DNA of 64,000 nt. Source: Gleimia sp. 6138-11-ORH1. GTDB lineage: Bacteria > Actinomycetota > Actinomycetes > Actinomycetales > Actinomycetaceae. Positions 35,559 to 45,183 of this stretch are shown here, one piece after another (positions within the stretch are counted from its first letter, which is position 1; each line of letters opens with the position of its first letter). The stretch is taken from positions 1 to 64,000 of the forward strand of contig NZ_JANUXV010000003.1 in the NCBI RefSeq assembly GCF_024814355.1, written 5' to 3'. A program made the position numbers and the translations under genes. The notes beneath the pieces were generated by a model, which saw nothing but the letters and a program-made list of their open reading frames with translations, searched no databases and had not been told where the DNA came from.

Positions 35559-36671
35559 ATGACAGAAAACCATAAAAAACCCCGCGTTATGCTACTTTTC
35601 GGAGGGCGCAGCGGGGAACACGTGATTTCCTGCGCCACCGCGGCAGCAGTGATGGAAGCGATTGACCGCACCCGCTATGAAGTTATTCCCGTGGGGATTA
35701 CCGTAAGCGGAGACTGGGTGCCTGCCTTAGATGACCCACAGCATTACGCTCTTAAAGACGGGGAAGGCACGTATGTAAATGCCGCAGACGAACGAGTTGC
35801 CCTTTTAGCAGGAACCAACCGGCTAGTAGGATACTCAGTGACCAACCCCGCAGAGTTAAAAGATCTGGGCGAAATAGACGTAGTTTTCCCCCTGTTACAC
35901 GGGCCATTTGGGGAAGATGGGACTATCCAGGGGCTGTTAGAAACAGCTGACTTACGTTACGTAGGCTGTGGTTTGACCGCGTCAGCAACCTCAATGGATA
36001 AACACCTGACAAAAACCATCATTTCCCAAGCTGGGATTGCAGTAGGGAAGTGGGAACTAATCACTGACCGGCAGTGGCAGACTAACCGTTTAGCTGTGCT
36101 AGAGAGAATCCGCGCCTTAGGGAAAGTTGTTTTCGTTAAACCTAACCGCGCCGGTTCTTCGGTGGGAATCAGCCGCGTTGCCGATTTTGCTGATTTAGAA
36201 GCAGCGATTGAAGCTGCCCGCGAACATGATCTGCGAGTAATCGTAGAAGCAGAAACTTCCGGAAGAGAACTGGAATGTGGGGTACTGGAGTTTCCAGATG
36301 GCCCGCGCCCATCTGAAATTGGGGAGATCGCGGTTTGCGGCGCAGACTTTTACGATTTTGAAACCAAATATCAAGACCCCGAGGCAGTTAAGCTCTCCAT
36401 TCCCGCTAACATTTCCGAGGACGTTAAAGTACGTATCCAAAATGCGGCGATTGAAGTATTTGAAGCTTTAGGGTGCGAAGGTTTATCTCGGGTAGATTTC
36501 TTTTACGATGAGGAAACTAAACAGCTTACTTTGAATGAAATTAATACGATGCCCGGGTTCACTCCATTTTCCATGTATCCGATGATGTGGAAGCAAAAAG
36601 GGCTAAGCTATTCTGAGTTAGTTTCCCATCTAATTGAACTGGCTCTCAGTCGTCGAGTCGGCTTACGTTAA
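35559..36671 (+). CDS. ddl: D-alanine--D-alanine ligase
   Basis: A 370-aa ATP-grasp ligase. The N-terminal LLFGGRSGEHVIS, the ATP-binding KPNRAGSSVGIS and the C-terminal LNEINTMPGFTPFSMYP motifs are intact. It makes the D-Ala-D-Ala dipeptide for peptidoglycan. ATG 35559 is preceded by GCGGGAGAA; the ORF is open upstream but overlaps plsC. It works with MurA, encoded two genes upstream. Confidence 0.95.
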   Translation: MTENHKKPRVMLLFGGRSGEHVISCATAAAVMEAIDRTRYEVIPVGITVSGDWVPALDDPQHYALKDGEGTYVNAADERVALLAGTNRLVGYSVTNPAELKDLGEIDVVFPLLHGPFGEDGTIQGLLETADLRYVGCGLTASATSMDKHLTKTIISQAGIAVGKWELITDRQWQTNRLAVLERIRALGKVVFVKPNRAGSSVGISRVADFADLEAAIEAAREHDLRVIVEAETSGRELECGVLEFPDGPRPSEIGEIAVCGADFYDFETKYQDPEAVKLSIPANISEDVKVRIQNAAIEVFEALGCEGLSRVDFFYDEETKQLTLNEINTMPGFTPFSMYPMMWKQKGLSYSELVSHLIELALSRRVGLR

Positions 36672-36751
36672 ACTCAGCAACCATTGCTTTAACAATAGGA
36701 CTATTGGCTGAATCTGACGCTTGTCCGCACTATTTACACTAAGGTAGAAGT

Positions 36752-37663
36752 ATGAAACCACGCGTAACGCTTGTAACTTCAAAAGAAATGCCAAACTTAT
36801 ATTCCGATGAGGCTGGCCTGTTAGACGCCCTTCGGGAAAGAGACTGTGATCCGCAGATTAAATGCTGGGACGACCCAGAAGTAGATTGGAAAGAAGCCGG
36901 ATTAGTTGTGATCCGCTCAGTTTCTGACTACGCCAATCGACGTGAAGAATTTTTAGCTTGGGCAAAACAAGTACCCCGTATCTTGAACCATCCAGACGTA
37001 TTGGAATGGAATACGGATAAACACTACCTGCAGGTATTAGAAAAATACGGGCTGCCAGTGATCCCAACTACTTGGATTGAACCATCCGATAATCTCTCCA
37101 AACACCGCGTGCACTCACGATTCCCAGCACTTCAAGACTTCGTGATTAAACCAGCGGTATCTTCAGGGTTAAGAGATATTGGACGTTACTCTGCCATTCA
37201 ACCTAAGTCACGACAAGCAGCTGTGCTGCACGTAATGGACTTACTATCCCAAGGGCGCTCCGTAATGCTTCAGCGCTACCGAGAAGAAATTGACACCCAC
37301 GGTGAAATCTCCCTGGTTTTCTTCAACGGTTTAGTCTCACACGCGGTAGAAAAGAAAGCTATGCTGCACCCCTCTGAAGTGACTGACGCTTCCATGCATG
37401 AAACTCTTTCAATCGCGCGAGAAGCCACTTCAGAAGAATGGGCTTGGGGTGAAGAAATCCGCCGCGCCGTACACGCCTACGTGAAAGACCGTTTAGGCAG
37501 AGACGAACAATTCCTCTTTAACCGCGTGGACATCGTCCCAGACGGGAAAGGTTCCTTCATGGTGATGGAAGTGTCCCTAGTGGACGCCCAGCTTTACCTA
37601 AACTCTTCCCCGCAGGCGCTACGGAACTTCGCAGACGCTATTTCAGTGCGCGCCCACTGGTAA
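36752..37663 (+). CDS. ATP-grasp protein of unknown substrate
   Basis: A 303-aa protein with a RimK/Ddl-like ATP-grasp layout. The central ATP-binding segment is FVIKPAVSSGLRDIGRY (about residue 130), then SVMLQRYREEIDTHGEISLVF, and the metal-binding end is NRVDIVPDGKGSFMVMEVSLV (about 253-273). COG0189-type relatives ligate an amino acid or modify peptides and proteins. AAGGTAGAAG precedes ATG 36752, and it has its own terminator. It sits 80 bp after ddl but is not obviously in its operon. Confidence 0.75.
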   Translation: MKPRVTLVTSKEMPNLYSDEAGLLDALRERDCDPQIKCWDDPEVDWKEAGLVVIRSVSDYANRREEFLAWAKQVPRILNHPDVLEWNTDKHYLQVLEKYGLPVIPTTWIEPSDNLSKHRVHSRFPALQDFVIKPAVSSGLRDIGRYSAIQPKSRQAAVLHVMDLLSQGRSVMLQRYREEIDTHGEISLVFFNGLVSHAVEKKAMLHPSEVTDASMHETLSIAREATSEEWAWGEEIRRAVHAYVKDRLGRDEQFLFNRVDIVPDGKGSFMVMEVSLVDAQLYLNSSPQALRNFADAISVRAHW

Positions 37664-37681
37664 ACCTGAAATAAACATTTT

Positions 37682-37716
37682 AAGTTCGCACCGGAAACTT
37701 CGGTGCGAACTTTTTT
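37682..37716 (+). terminator. Terminator after ATP-grasp gene
   Basis: AAGTTCGCACCG / CGGTGCGAACTT (37682-37693 with 37701-37712), a perfect 12-bp stem with a T run to 37716. Confidence 0.93.
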
Positions 37717-37940
37717 CTTGCCGGTAAAACCAGGAGATTTCACCAAAAAATACTTTATTCTCTAACCGGGTAGAGCTTTAATCTTTCTGACAGGTGAGGC
37801 TCTATTGCTTTCCGCAGGCAAGGGGAATGAAGCTGGCGCAGTGACAACTAAACCGCTAAGTAATGTAGGTAACAGGCTCCTGGATTTGTGGAGCGGGGGA
37901 GATACCTGGTATTCTTCTAATGTTGTTGAAAAACAATAAT

Positions 37941-38014
37941 GGTGGCTGTAGTTCAGCTGGTAGAGCACCTGGTTGTGGTCCAGGACGTCGCGGGTTCAAG
38001 TCCCGTCAGCCACC
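37941..38014 (+). tRNA. tRNA-His (GTG)
   Basis: The cloverleaf has an encoded G-1 (37941) opposite C73, acceptor GTGGCTG/CAGCCAC and anticodon GTG in the loop TTGTGGT. The G-1:C73 pair is diagnostic for tRNA-His. CCA is not encoded. Confidence 0.95.
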
Positions 38015-38020
38015 CGGTCA

Positions 38021-38053
38021 ATCGCCTCAGAGAATCTCTGAGGCGATTTTCTT
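38021..38053 (+). terminator. tRNA-His terminator
   Basis: ATCGCCTCAGAG / CTCTGAGGCGAT (38021-38032 with 38036-38047), followed by TTTTCTTTT. Confidence 0.93.
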
Positions 38054-38115
38054 TTCCCAAACTGAAATAGAGACAGAGATCATCTCCCCTAAACTGCTCA
38101 AAGAATGGATTGCAG

Positions 38116-38145
38116 TTGCTGAAATAAAACTAATCTAGCTATGAT
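38116..38145 (+). promoter_or_regulatory. Promoter of ileS leader
   Basis: TTGCTG (38116-38121) and TATGAT (38140-38145) are separated by 18 bp and would start transcription near 38152, at the 5' edge of the T-box leader. Confidence 0.6.
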
Positions 38146-38154
38146 AAGACGTGC

Positions 38155-38439
38155 TATGACTCGGCCGGGAAACAATAACTAACCCGGGGATCACCGACGA
38201 GCATCTGGAAGAAAAGCCCCTACCAGCGGTAGGAAAGCCGATTAGAACCAGACGGGTAAGCCCGAAAAAGCTGTAATCAAGCGGCACTGAAAAGTGCAAG
38301 CGAGGTGGTACCGCGGAGTATCAGAAACCTCCCACCTAAAGGGAAGTCCTAACTTCGTCCTCGGAAAAAGTCGCTTCAGCGACCTGCAGAAACCGAAACC
38401 TCGGCAACAAACCAGCCGAACCAAAAGGACGAAAAAGGA
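38155..38439 (+). promoter_or_regulatory. T-box riboswitch upstream of ileS
   Basis: The leader contains the T-box core AGGTGGTACCGCGG at 38303-38316 and candidate Ile specifier codons ATC at 38190-38192 and 38203-38205 in a short stem I. No T-run terminator occurs between the core and the gene. Instead CCU-rich segments (AAGTCCTAACTTCGTCCTCGG, 38344 onward) could pair with the AAAAAGGA ribosome site. That is the translational class of T-box described for actinobacterial ileS. Uncharged tRNA-Ile would free the ribosome site. Confidence 0.85.
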
Positions 38440-41400
38440 ATGACAGAAAACACTTCCGCACAGTACCCGTTACACCGCGACGGAGCCGTAGAAGCCGCGC
38501 CTTCTTTCCCACAAATGGAAGAAGCCACCTTAGCGTATTGGAAAGCTAACGACACTTTCAAACGTTCCATTAGCAACCGTCCTGCCGGCGAAAACGGCGC
38601 AAACGAATTCGTATTCTACGACGGCCCTCCATTTGCCAACGGCCTCCCGCACTACGGGCACCTGCTAACCGGCTACGTAAAAGACCTGGTGGGGCGCTAC
38701 CGCACCATGCACGGCGCACACGTAGAACGACGCTTCGGCTGGGACACCCACGGTCTACCTGCAGAACTAGAAGCCGAACGTATCCTGGGAATCGAAGACA
38801 AATCCCAAATCGAAGGCGAATGCGGGATCGGTATCGGTGCGTTCAACGACGCCTGCCGCACCTCGGTAATGCGTTACACCAAAGAATGGCAAGAATATAT
38901 CACTCGCCAAGCTCGCTGGGTAGACTTTGAAAACGACTACAAAACCATGGACGCAGACTACATGGAGTCAGTCATCTGGGCATTTAAGACCCTCTACGAT
39001 AAGGGGCTAGCCTACGAAGGGCACCGCGTTCTGCCATACTGTTGGAACGACCAAACCCCACTATCCAACCACGAACTAAAAATGGATGACGACGTCTACC
39101 AAGACCGGCAAGACAACACCGTCACCGTGGGACTACGCTTAGAAACCGGAGAACTAGCGCTCATCTGGACCACCACTCCATGGACCCTGCCATCTAACCT
39201 GGCAGTTGCTGTAGGCCCAGACGTAGACTACGTCACCGTCACCCCCGCAGAAGGAGCTTTAGCAGGTGAAAAAGTTATCCTCGCTAAAGCACTGCTTGCT
39301 GCCTACGAAAGAGAACTGGGGGAAAACCCAGAAGTAGTTGCCGAAATGAAAGGCACAGACCTGGTGGGACGCGCCTACGCGCCAATCTTTGACTACTTCG
39401 TAAATAAAGACGAAAAAGTACCGGGACCAAATGCTTGGCATATTATCCCCGGCGACTTTGTCACCACCGAAGACGGTACCGGTTTAGTGCATATCGCACC
39501 CGCATTTGGTGAAGACGATATGAATATCTGTGTAGACGCAGGCATTCTTCCAGTTGTGCCAGTTGATGATGGGGGACGCTTCACCAGCGAAGTTTCCGAT
39601 TATCAGGGCATCCAAGTATTCGAAGCTAATAAGCTAATCATCACCGATTTACGTGATGGCTCTGGCCCGCTGGCTAAACGCCCTGAAAATGAGCGTGCAG
39701 TACTGGTACGCCAGGCGTCTTACGTACACTCTTACCCGCACTGTTGGCGTTGCCGCCAACCACTGATCTACCGTGCGGTAGGCTCCTGGTTCGTGGCAGT
39801 TACTAAGTTCCGCGACCGGATGGTTGAACTTAACCAGGATATCCGCTGGGTGCCAGAACACATTAAAGATGGGCAGTTCGGCAAGTGGCTCGAGGGCGCC
39901 CGCGACTGGTCAATTTCCCGCAACCGCTTCTGGGGTTCACCTATTCCCGTGTGGAAATCAGACAATCCAGATTACCCGCGTATTGATGTATACGGTTCAA
40001 TTGCTGAACTGGAAGCAGACTTTGGGGTAGAGGTTAAGGACCTGCACCGGCCTTTCATCGACTCTTTAGTGCGTCCTAACCCAGATGACCCAACCGGTAA
40101 ATCTATGATGCGTCGTATCCCTGACGTGCTGGACTGCTGGTTTGATTCTGGCGCCATGCCTTTTGCACAGGTACATTACCCGTTTGAGAATCAAGAGTGG
40201 TTTGAAAACCACTACCCGGGTGATTTCATCGTGGAGTACATTGGGCAAACTCGCGGTTGGTTCTACACCCTCCACGTGCTGGCCACCGCCTTATTTGACC
40301 GTCCTGCTTTCCGTAACTGTATCTCGCACGGGATTGTTTTGGGCGATGACGGACGTAAAATGTCTAAGTCTTTGCGCAACTATCCAGATGTAAATGGGGT
40401 TTTCAACGACTATGGTTCGGACGCGATGCGTTGGTTCCTCATGTCCAGCCCGATTGTACGTGGCGGTAACTTGATCGTTGCAGAACAGGGAATCCGAGAC
40501 ACCGTCCGCCAGATTCTGCTGCCCATGTGGAACTCGTACTACTTCTTCACCCTCTATGCGGGAACCTGTAACGGTGGAAAAGGCTACTTAGCTAAAGCGA
40601 TTGCTTTTGATGATGCAAACCGGGTAGCTGCCCTGCCGGTAATGGACCGCTACCTGCTTGCCTCCACTAAGGATTTAGCTGACGCAGTGGCAGAAGCCAT
40701 GGAGAACTTCGATATTCCCGGAGCCTCTGGTTTAATCCGCGAATACTTAGATCTGCTGACTAACTGGTATGTGCGTACTTCCCGCCAGCGTTTCTGGGAT
40801 GAAGATACGGATGCTTTCGATACTCTTTACACGGCACTTGAAGTGCTCACCCGCGTAGCTGCTCCGTTCTTACCACTACTTAGCGAAGAAATCTGGAGAG
40901 GTTTAACCGGAGGAGAATCAGTACACTTAGCCGACTACCCAAATATCGGTGAAGCGTGGGCAGATAAAGCCCTGGTAGCCACTATGGACGAAACCCGCGA
41001 CGTAGTCTCTGCAGCTCACTCTCTACGTAAAGCTGAGAAGATTCGCGTACGTCAGCCACTTCATTCCTTACAGGTAGTTTCTGATTTAGCTGTGGAACTA
41101 CAGCCTTACGCGCAACTAATCGCCTCTGAAGTGAACGTGAAAGAAGTTCTTTTACAAGTTCCGGCAGATTGTGGTTTAGAAGTAAGCGAAGAACTGGGAC
41201 TTAACCCCCGCGAATTCCCACCGGCAATTCGTAAGTTCACTTCACAGCTATTTGCGGCGCAAAAGAGCGGCAAATGGGAAGTTTCTGAAGATAGCGTCAT
41301 CTTCCCAGAAATCCTGGTAGATGGAGCTCCGGTGAAACTTGAAGCGGGCCAGTTTACTTTAGCGACTAAGGTAGCTGCTGCGGAAGGTACCACTGCCGCT

Positions 41401-41679
41401 GTCTTAGCCTCTGGTTCTTTCATCGTCTTGGATACTACTTTAGATGAGGCTTTAGAAGCTGAAGGGTATGCGCGTGACTTGATTCGCGCCGTCCAAGACG
41501 AACGTAAGAACACTGGCCTTCACGTAGCTGACCGGATCTCTTTGCAGATCACTGTTCCAGAGGCAAAAGTTGCAGCAACCACAGCACATCTAGAGATGAT
41601 TAAGCATGAGACTCTTGCCTTAGAAGCAACTGTAGTAGCCGGTGTTGAACTGGCAGTGACAGTAGCTAAGCTAGACTAA
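38440..41679 (+). CDS. ileS: Isoleucyl-tRNA synthetase
   Basis: A class I synthetase of 1079 aa. The HIGH-type motif is in [12 protein letters not shown], the editing-domain region [17 protein letters not shown] is intact and the KMSKS loop is [17 protein letters not shown]. The length and the HYGH form resemble the eukaryote-like IleRS2 group, which is less mupirocin-sensitive in characterised cases; this assignment is by eye. AAAAAGGA precedes ATG 38440. Expression should follow the T-box leader. folC follows 34 bp later. Confidence 0.95.
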   Translation: MTENTSAQYPLHRDGAVEAAPSFPQMEEATLAYWKANDTFKRSISNRPAGENGANEFVFYDGPPFANGLPHYGHLLTGYVKDLVGRYRTMHGAHVERRFGWDTHGLPAELEAERILGIEDKSQIEGECGIGIGAFNDACRTSVMRYTKEWQEYITRQARWVDFENDYKTMDADYMESVIWAFKTLYDKGLAYEGHRVLPYCWNDQTPLSNHELKMDDDVYQDRQDNTVTVGLRLETGELALIWTTTPWTLPSNLAVAVGPDVDYVTVTPAEGALAGEKVILAKALLAAYERELGENPEVVAEMKGTDLVGRAYAPIFDYFVNKDEKVPGPNAWHIIPGDFVTTEDGTGLVHIAPAFGEDDMNICVDAGILPVVPVDDGGRFTSEVSDYQGIQVFEANKLIITDLRDGSGPLAKRPENERAVLVRQASYVHSYPHCWRCRQPLIYRAVGSWFVAVTKFRDRMVELNQDIRWVPEHIKDGQFGKWLEGARDWSISRNRFWGSPIPVWKSDNPDYPRIDVYGSIAELEADFGVEVKDLHRPFIDSLVRPNPDDPTGKSMMRRIPDVLDCWFDSGAMPFAQVHYPFENQEWFENHYPGDFIVEYIGQTRGWFYTLHVLATALFDRPAFRNCISHGIVLGDDGRKMSKSLRNYPDVNGVFNDYGSDAMRWFLMSSPIVRGGNLIVAEQGIRDTVRQILLPMWNSYYFFTLYAGTCNGGKGYLAKAIAFDDANRVAALPVMDRYLLASTKDLADAVAEAMENFDIPGASGLIREYLDLLTNWYVRTSRQRFWDEDTDAFDTLYTALEVLTRVAAPFLPLLSEEIWRGLTGGESVHLADYPNIGEAWADKALVATMDETRDVVSAAHSLRKAEKIRVRQPLHSLQVVSDLAVELQPYAQLIASEVNVKEVLLQVPADCGLEVSEELGLNPREFPPAIRKFTSQLFAAQKSGKWEVSEDSVIFPEILVDGAPVKLEAGQFTLATKVAAAEGTTAAVLASGSFIVLDTTLDEALEAEGYARDLIRAVQDERKNTGLHVADRISLQITVPEAKVAATTAHLEMIKHETLALEATVVAGVELAVTVAKLD

Positions 41680-41713
41680 CCAGCAGATAAAATCCCTAGC
41701 TAAAGGAAAAGTA

Positions 41714-43300
41714 GTGACCACAGGGCATGAAAACGAAGAATACCAAGTTCATCTAGATGAAGATTTGGTGGAATATCTAGCAGACTCAGGTGAAGCTGAC
41801 TACCAGCCCACCACCGCTGAGTTAGCTGAACAAACCGTTAATCGTGATGTTCAAGATGAACTACGGTCGTTTTTCGACGAACACCGTTTCGGTGTGCCGG
41901 AAGATGATTTAGATGAAGAACCTTCGTATTCTCGCCCACAGCTGATGACTAAACAGGAAGCTCAGCAGGTTGAAACTCAGTTCTTAGCCCTACAGGAGTC
42001 GATTCTTAGACGGACCCCGGAAAATAAGTTCGACCCCACGCTAGAACGCGTAAAAATGGCTTTCAACCTACTGGGCGACCCACAGCTTTCCTACCGGAGT
42101 GTGCACGTCAGTGGCACAAATGGCAAGACCTCAACCTCGCGGATGCTATCAGCTTTACTGCAGGCATCTGGGCGGAAAGTGGGACGCTACACCAGCCCAC
42201 ATTTGAATACCATGTGTGAGCGAATTTGTGTAAATGAAGAACCCATCAGCCAAGCCCAGTTTTTAGCAGCTTACGCTGATGTAGCCCCCTACATTTCGAT
42301 TGTGGACGACTATTCAAAGCGACAGGACGGCCCGCAGCTATCTTTCTTTGAAGTTCTTACCGTAGTAGGTTTAGCAGCTTTTGCTGATATTCCGGTAGAC
42401 GCTGCGGTAGTTGAAGTGGGAATAGGTGGGCTTTGGGACGCCACAAACGTGTTGGACGCAGAAGTTTCGGTGATTACTCCAATTGGAATAGACCACCAAG
42501 CCTATTTGGGAGATACCGCGGTAGAGGCTGCCCAGATTAAGGCAGATATTATTAAGCCAGGAGCGATTGCTGTTTCTGCGTTGCAAGAACCAGAAGTTGA
42601 GGAAGTATTGCGCCGACACGCACAGAAAGTCGGTGCGCAAATCCGGTTTGTTGGCGACGATATCATGATCGTTGATCGGCGGGTCGCGGTGGGCGGTCAA
42701 GTTATCTCAGTACAAACCCCAGCTGCCCTTTATCAAGATATTTTTGTTCCCCTGCATGGGATTCACCAAGCGCAGAACGCGGCTTTAGCTTTAGCTGCCA
42801 TGGAAGCATTTAACGGAGGGCGCGCGGTAGAAGCCTCTATCGTAGAAGAAGGCTTCGCCATGGCAACTTCCCCCGGACGTATGGAAATAGTCCGTACCTC
42901 TCCATCCATTCTGGTGGACGCAGCGCATAACCCACATGGCGCTCACGCTTTAGCTGAGGCGCTGGGAGAATCTTTCGACTACTCCTTCATAACTGGAGTT
43001 TACGCAGCTATGGCGGATAAAGATGTTGAATCTGTATTGGCTGAGTTAGAACCAGTTTTAGATGAAATTGTAGTTACCACCATGAATAGTCCCCGGGCGA
43101 TGGACGTGGAAGAACTTGCAGAAATTGCCAGTGACGTATTCGGCCCAGATCGGGTGCATCTACAGCGAAAGCTAATTGATGCGGTAGATAAAGCAGTGGA
43201 ACTATGCGACTCAACCTTAGACCCAGCGACTTCAACAGGGGTAGTGGTCTTTGGATCAGTAGTTCTGGCTGGTGAAGCTAGAGAACTCCTAATGCGTTAA
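41714..43300 (+). CDS. folC: Folylpolyglutamate / dihydrofolate synthase
   Basis: A 528-aa Mur-ligase-like enzyme that adds glutamate to folates. The P-loop SGTNGKTSTSRML is at residues 133-145 (usually GTNGKGS), and VEVGIGGLWDATNVLDAEVS and VDAAHNPHGAHAL are conserved blocks. The P-loop normally lies near residue 45, so there is an extra acidic N-terminal region of roughly 85 residues (rich in Asp/Glu, for example LDEDLVEYLADSGEADYQ). GTG 41714 has AAAGGAAAAG upstream, supporting the long form. It is probably co-transcribed with ileS. Confidence 0.92.
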   Translation: MTTGHENEEYQVHLDEDLVEYLADSGEADYQPTTAELAEQTVNRDVQDELRSFFDEHRFGVPEDDLDEEPSYSRPQLMTKQEAQQVETQFLALQESILRRTPENKFDPTLERVKMAFNLLGDPQLSYRSVHVSGTNGKTSTSRMLSALLQASGRKVGRYTSPHLNTMCERICVNEEPISQAQFLAAYADVAPYISIVDDYSKRQDGPQLSFFEVLTVVGLAAFADIPVDAAVVEVGIGGLWDATNVLDAEVSVITPIGIDHQAYLGDTAVEAAQIKADIIKPGAIAVSALQEPEVEEVLRRHAQKVGAQIRFVGDDIMIVDRRVAVGGQVISVQTPAALYQDIFVPLHGIHQAQNAALALAAMEAFNGGRAVEASIVEEGFAMATSPGRMEIVRTSPSILVDAAHNPHGAHALAEALGESFDYSFITGVYAAMADKDVESVLAELEPVLDEIVVTTMNSPRAMDVEELAEIASDVFGPDRVHLQRKLIDAVDKAVELCDSTLDPATSTGVVVFGSVVLAGEARELLMR

Positions 43301-43321
43301 AGATTATCTACCTAAAAATGG

Positions 43322-43355
43322 GGCGGACGGCATGACAAAGTCGTCCGCCTTTTTT
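43322..43355 (+). terminator. folC terminator
   Basis: GGCGGACG / CGTCCGCC (43322-43329 with 43342-43349) with six T after it. Confidence 0.9.
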
Positions 43356-43544
43356 AGTTTGCAGGTAGTTTGAGAAAACCGCTCATTAAAATTTGTAAAT
43401 TTGAACATTCGCTAGCAATCGTGGTTTCTGCTGACAAGGAAAAGCGATTGTGTAAAGATTGAAATGATAGGTTGTGTTTGCGCCTATTAGTAAACCCATA
43501 GCTTTGGGCGTCAAAGAAGTCGCCGCAACTCAAAGGAGAAAAGT

Positions 43545-44546
43545 ATGAAGAAGCTAGTTAATGACGTACATAGTGTAGTAAAAGAAAGTCTTGAAGGTTT
43601 TGAAGCTGCCCACGCAGAGATAATCACCGTCCACTACGGTCCCGATTACATTACTCGAACACATCCAAAAGAAGCTGGAAAAGTAGGCTTAATCTCTGGA
43701 GGTGGTTCCGGACATGAACCATTGCACGGAGGGTTTGTGGGCTTTGGAATGCTTGACGCAGCAGTTCCGGGTGCAGTCTTTACTTCCCCCACCCCCGACC
43801 CGATCGTAGAAGCTACTAAAGCTGCTGACCGCGGGGCAGGTGTACTACACATCGTCAAAAACTACACCGGTGACGTCCTTAACTTTGAAACCGCGGCGGA
43901 ACTATGCGAAATGGAAGGGATTGAAGTTGCTACCGTAGTTACCGATGACGACGTGGCAGTTGAAGACTCCCTCTACACCGCAGGACGACGTGGCGTAGCC
44001 GGCACATTCTTAGTTGAAAAGATTGCCGGAGCCGCCGCCGAACGCGGAGATGACTTAGAAACCGTTAGGCAAATCGCGCAAAAAGTCAATGACCACACTC
44101 GTTCCATGGGATTGGCATTAGGCGCTTGCACAGTCCCTCACGCCGGTAAGCCCAGCTTCGATCTTGACGAAACTGAAGTAGAAATGGGAATCGGTATCCA
44201 TGGTGAACCCGGCTACCGCCGGATCCCCATGGCACCAGCAGACGTTTTGACTGAAGAAATGTACGAAAAGATCAAAACAGACCTTCCTTTTGCCAGCGGA
44301 GATGAAGTAATCGTCCTCGTCAATGGCATGGGCGGCACCCCCGTGTCAGAACTGTACATCGTAAACCGCAAAGTACACGAACTGCTTAAACGAGACGGAA
44401 TCACCCCGGTGCGCACCCTGGTAGGTAACTACGTTACCTCTTTGGAAATGCCAGGCTGTTCCATCACTTTACTGAAAGTCCACGATGACGTTGTTGAACT
44501 ATTCGACGCACCTGTAAACACCGTGGCATACCGGAAAGGAATGTAA
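43545..44546 (+). CDS. dhaK: Dihydroxyacetone kinase, DhaK subunit
   Basis: A 333-aa substrate-binding subunit of the PTS-dependent dihydroxyacetone kinase. ISGGGSGHEPLHGGFVG is the N-terminal block. His219 in GIGIHGEPGYRR would bind dihydroxyacetone covalently (His218 in E. coli). AAAGGAG precedes the ATG. It is the first of three tightly packed genes, dhaK-dhaL-dhaM, that convert dihydroxyacetone to its phosphate with PEP as donor. A TTAGTAAACCC segment upstream (43486 onward) faintly resembles the 6391-6500 repeats. Confidence 0.95.
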   Translation: MKKLVNDVHSVVKESLEGFEAAHAEIITVHYGPDYITRTHPKEAGKVGLISGGGSGHEPLHGGFVGFGMLDAAVPGAVFTSPTPDPIVEATKAADRGAGVLHIVKNYTGDVLNFETAAELCEMEGIEVATVVTDDDVAVEDSLYTAGRRGVAGTFLVEKIAGAAAERGDDLETVRQIAQKVNDHTRSMGLALGACTVPHAGKPSFDLDETEVEMGIGIHGEPGYRRIPMAPADVLTEEMYEKIKTDLPFASGDEVIVLVNGMGGTPVSELYIVNRKVHELLKRDGITPVRTLVGNYVTSLEMPGCSITLLKVHDDVVELFDAPVNTVAYRKGM

Positions 44547-44549
44547 TCA

Positions 44550-45182
44550 ATGACCTTAGATACTCAGTGGGCACTACGTTGGATCGAAAACTGCCGGAAA
44601 GTAATCCACGAAAACCGCGACTACCTGATTGACCTGGACCGAGCCATCGGCGACGGCGACCACGGTGAAAATATGGATCGCGGCTTCACCGCAGTAGTCG
44701 AAGCCCTGGGAACCACTGAAACTACCGACATTGCTTCAGCTTTGAAACTGGTGGCAAAAACACTGCTCTCCACCGTCGGTGGGGCAGCTGGGCCACTTTA
44801 TGGCACCGCCTACCTGCGGGCTGCTGGCAAATGCACTAAACCAGAACTGGAAGCAACTGACGTAGTTGAGCTCATTGAAGCCGCCTTAGGTGGGATCCAA
44901 GCCCGTGGTAAAGCTACCACCGGGGAAAAAACCATGGTAGATGCTTGGGCAGCAGCATTAGAAGCCGCCAAATCAGCTGCTGACAGTGGCAAACCCGCCG
45001 CTGAAGTTCTGGTTGCCGTCGCGGAAGCTGCGCGCAGCGGAGCAGAAGCAACTTTGGAAATGAAAGCAACTAAGGGGCGTGCCTCTTACCTGGGGGAACG
45101 CTCAATCGGACACCTAGATCCCGGTGCCGTTTCCTCAGCAATCATTTTTGAACAGGCCGTTGCCGCTGTGAAAGTGAGCTGA
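44550..45182 (+). CDS. dhaL: Dihydroxyacetone kinase, DhaL (ADP-binding) subunit
   Basis: A 210-aa subunit holding the nucleotide that transfers phosphate to DhaK-bound dihydroxyacetone. AIGDGDHGENMDRGF contains the Asp residues for Mg, and TVGGAAGPLYGTA and GKATTGEKTMVDAW are typical. It starts 3 bp after dhaK and ends 1 bp before dhaM. In the PTS type the ADP is permanently bound and re-phosphorylated by DhaM. Confidence 0.95.
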   Translation: MTLDTQWALRWIENCRKVIHENRDYLIDLDRAIGDGDHGENMDRGFTAVVEALGTTETTDIASALKLVAKTLLSTVGGAAGPLYGTAYLRAAGKCTKPELEATDVVELIEAALGGIQARGKATTGEKTMVDAWAAALEAAKSAADSGKPAAEVLVAVAEAARSGAEATLEMKATKGRASYLGERSIGHLDPGAVSSAIIFEQAVAAVKVS

Positions 45183-45183
45183 C

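Noticed and set aside
38242-38576. Minus-strand ORFs over the ileS leader and start
   Set aside because: They overlap the T-box and the ileS N-terminus and have no ribosome sites or recognisable domains.
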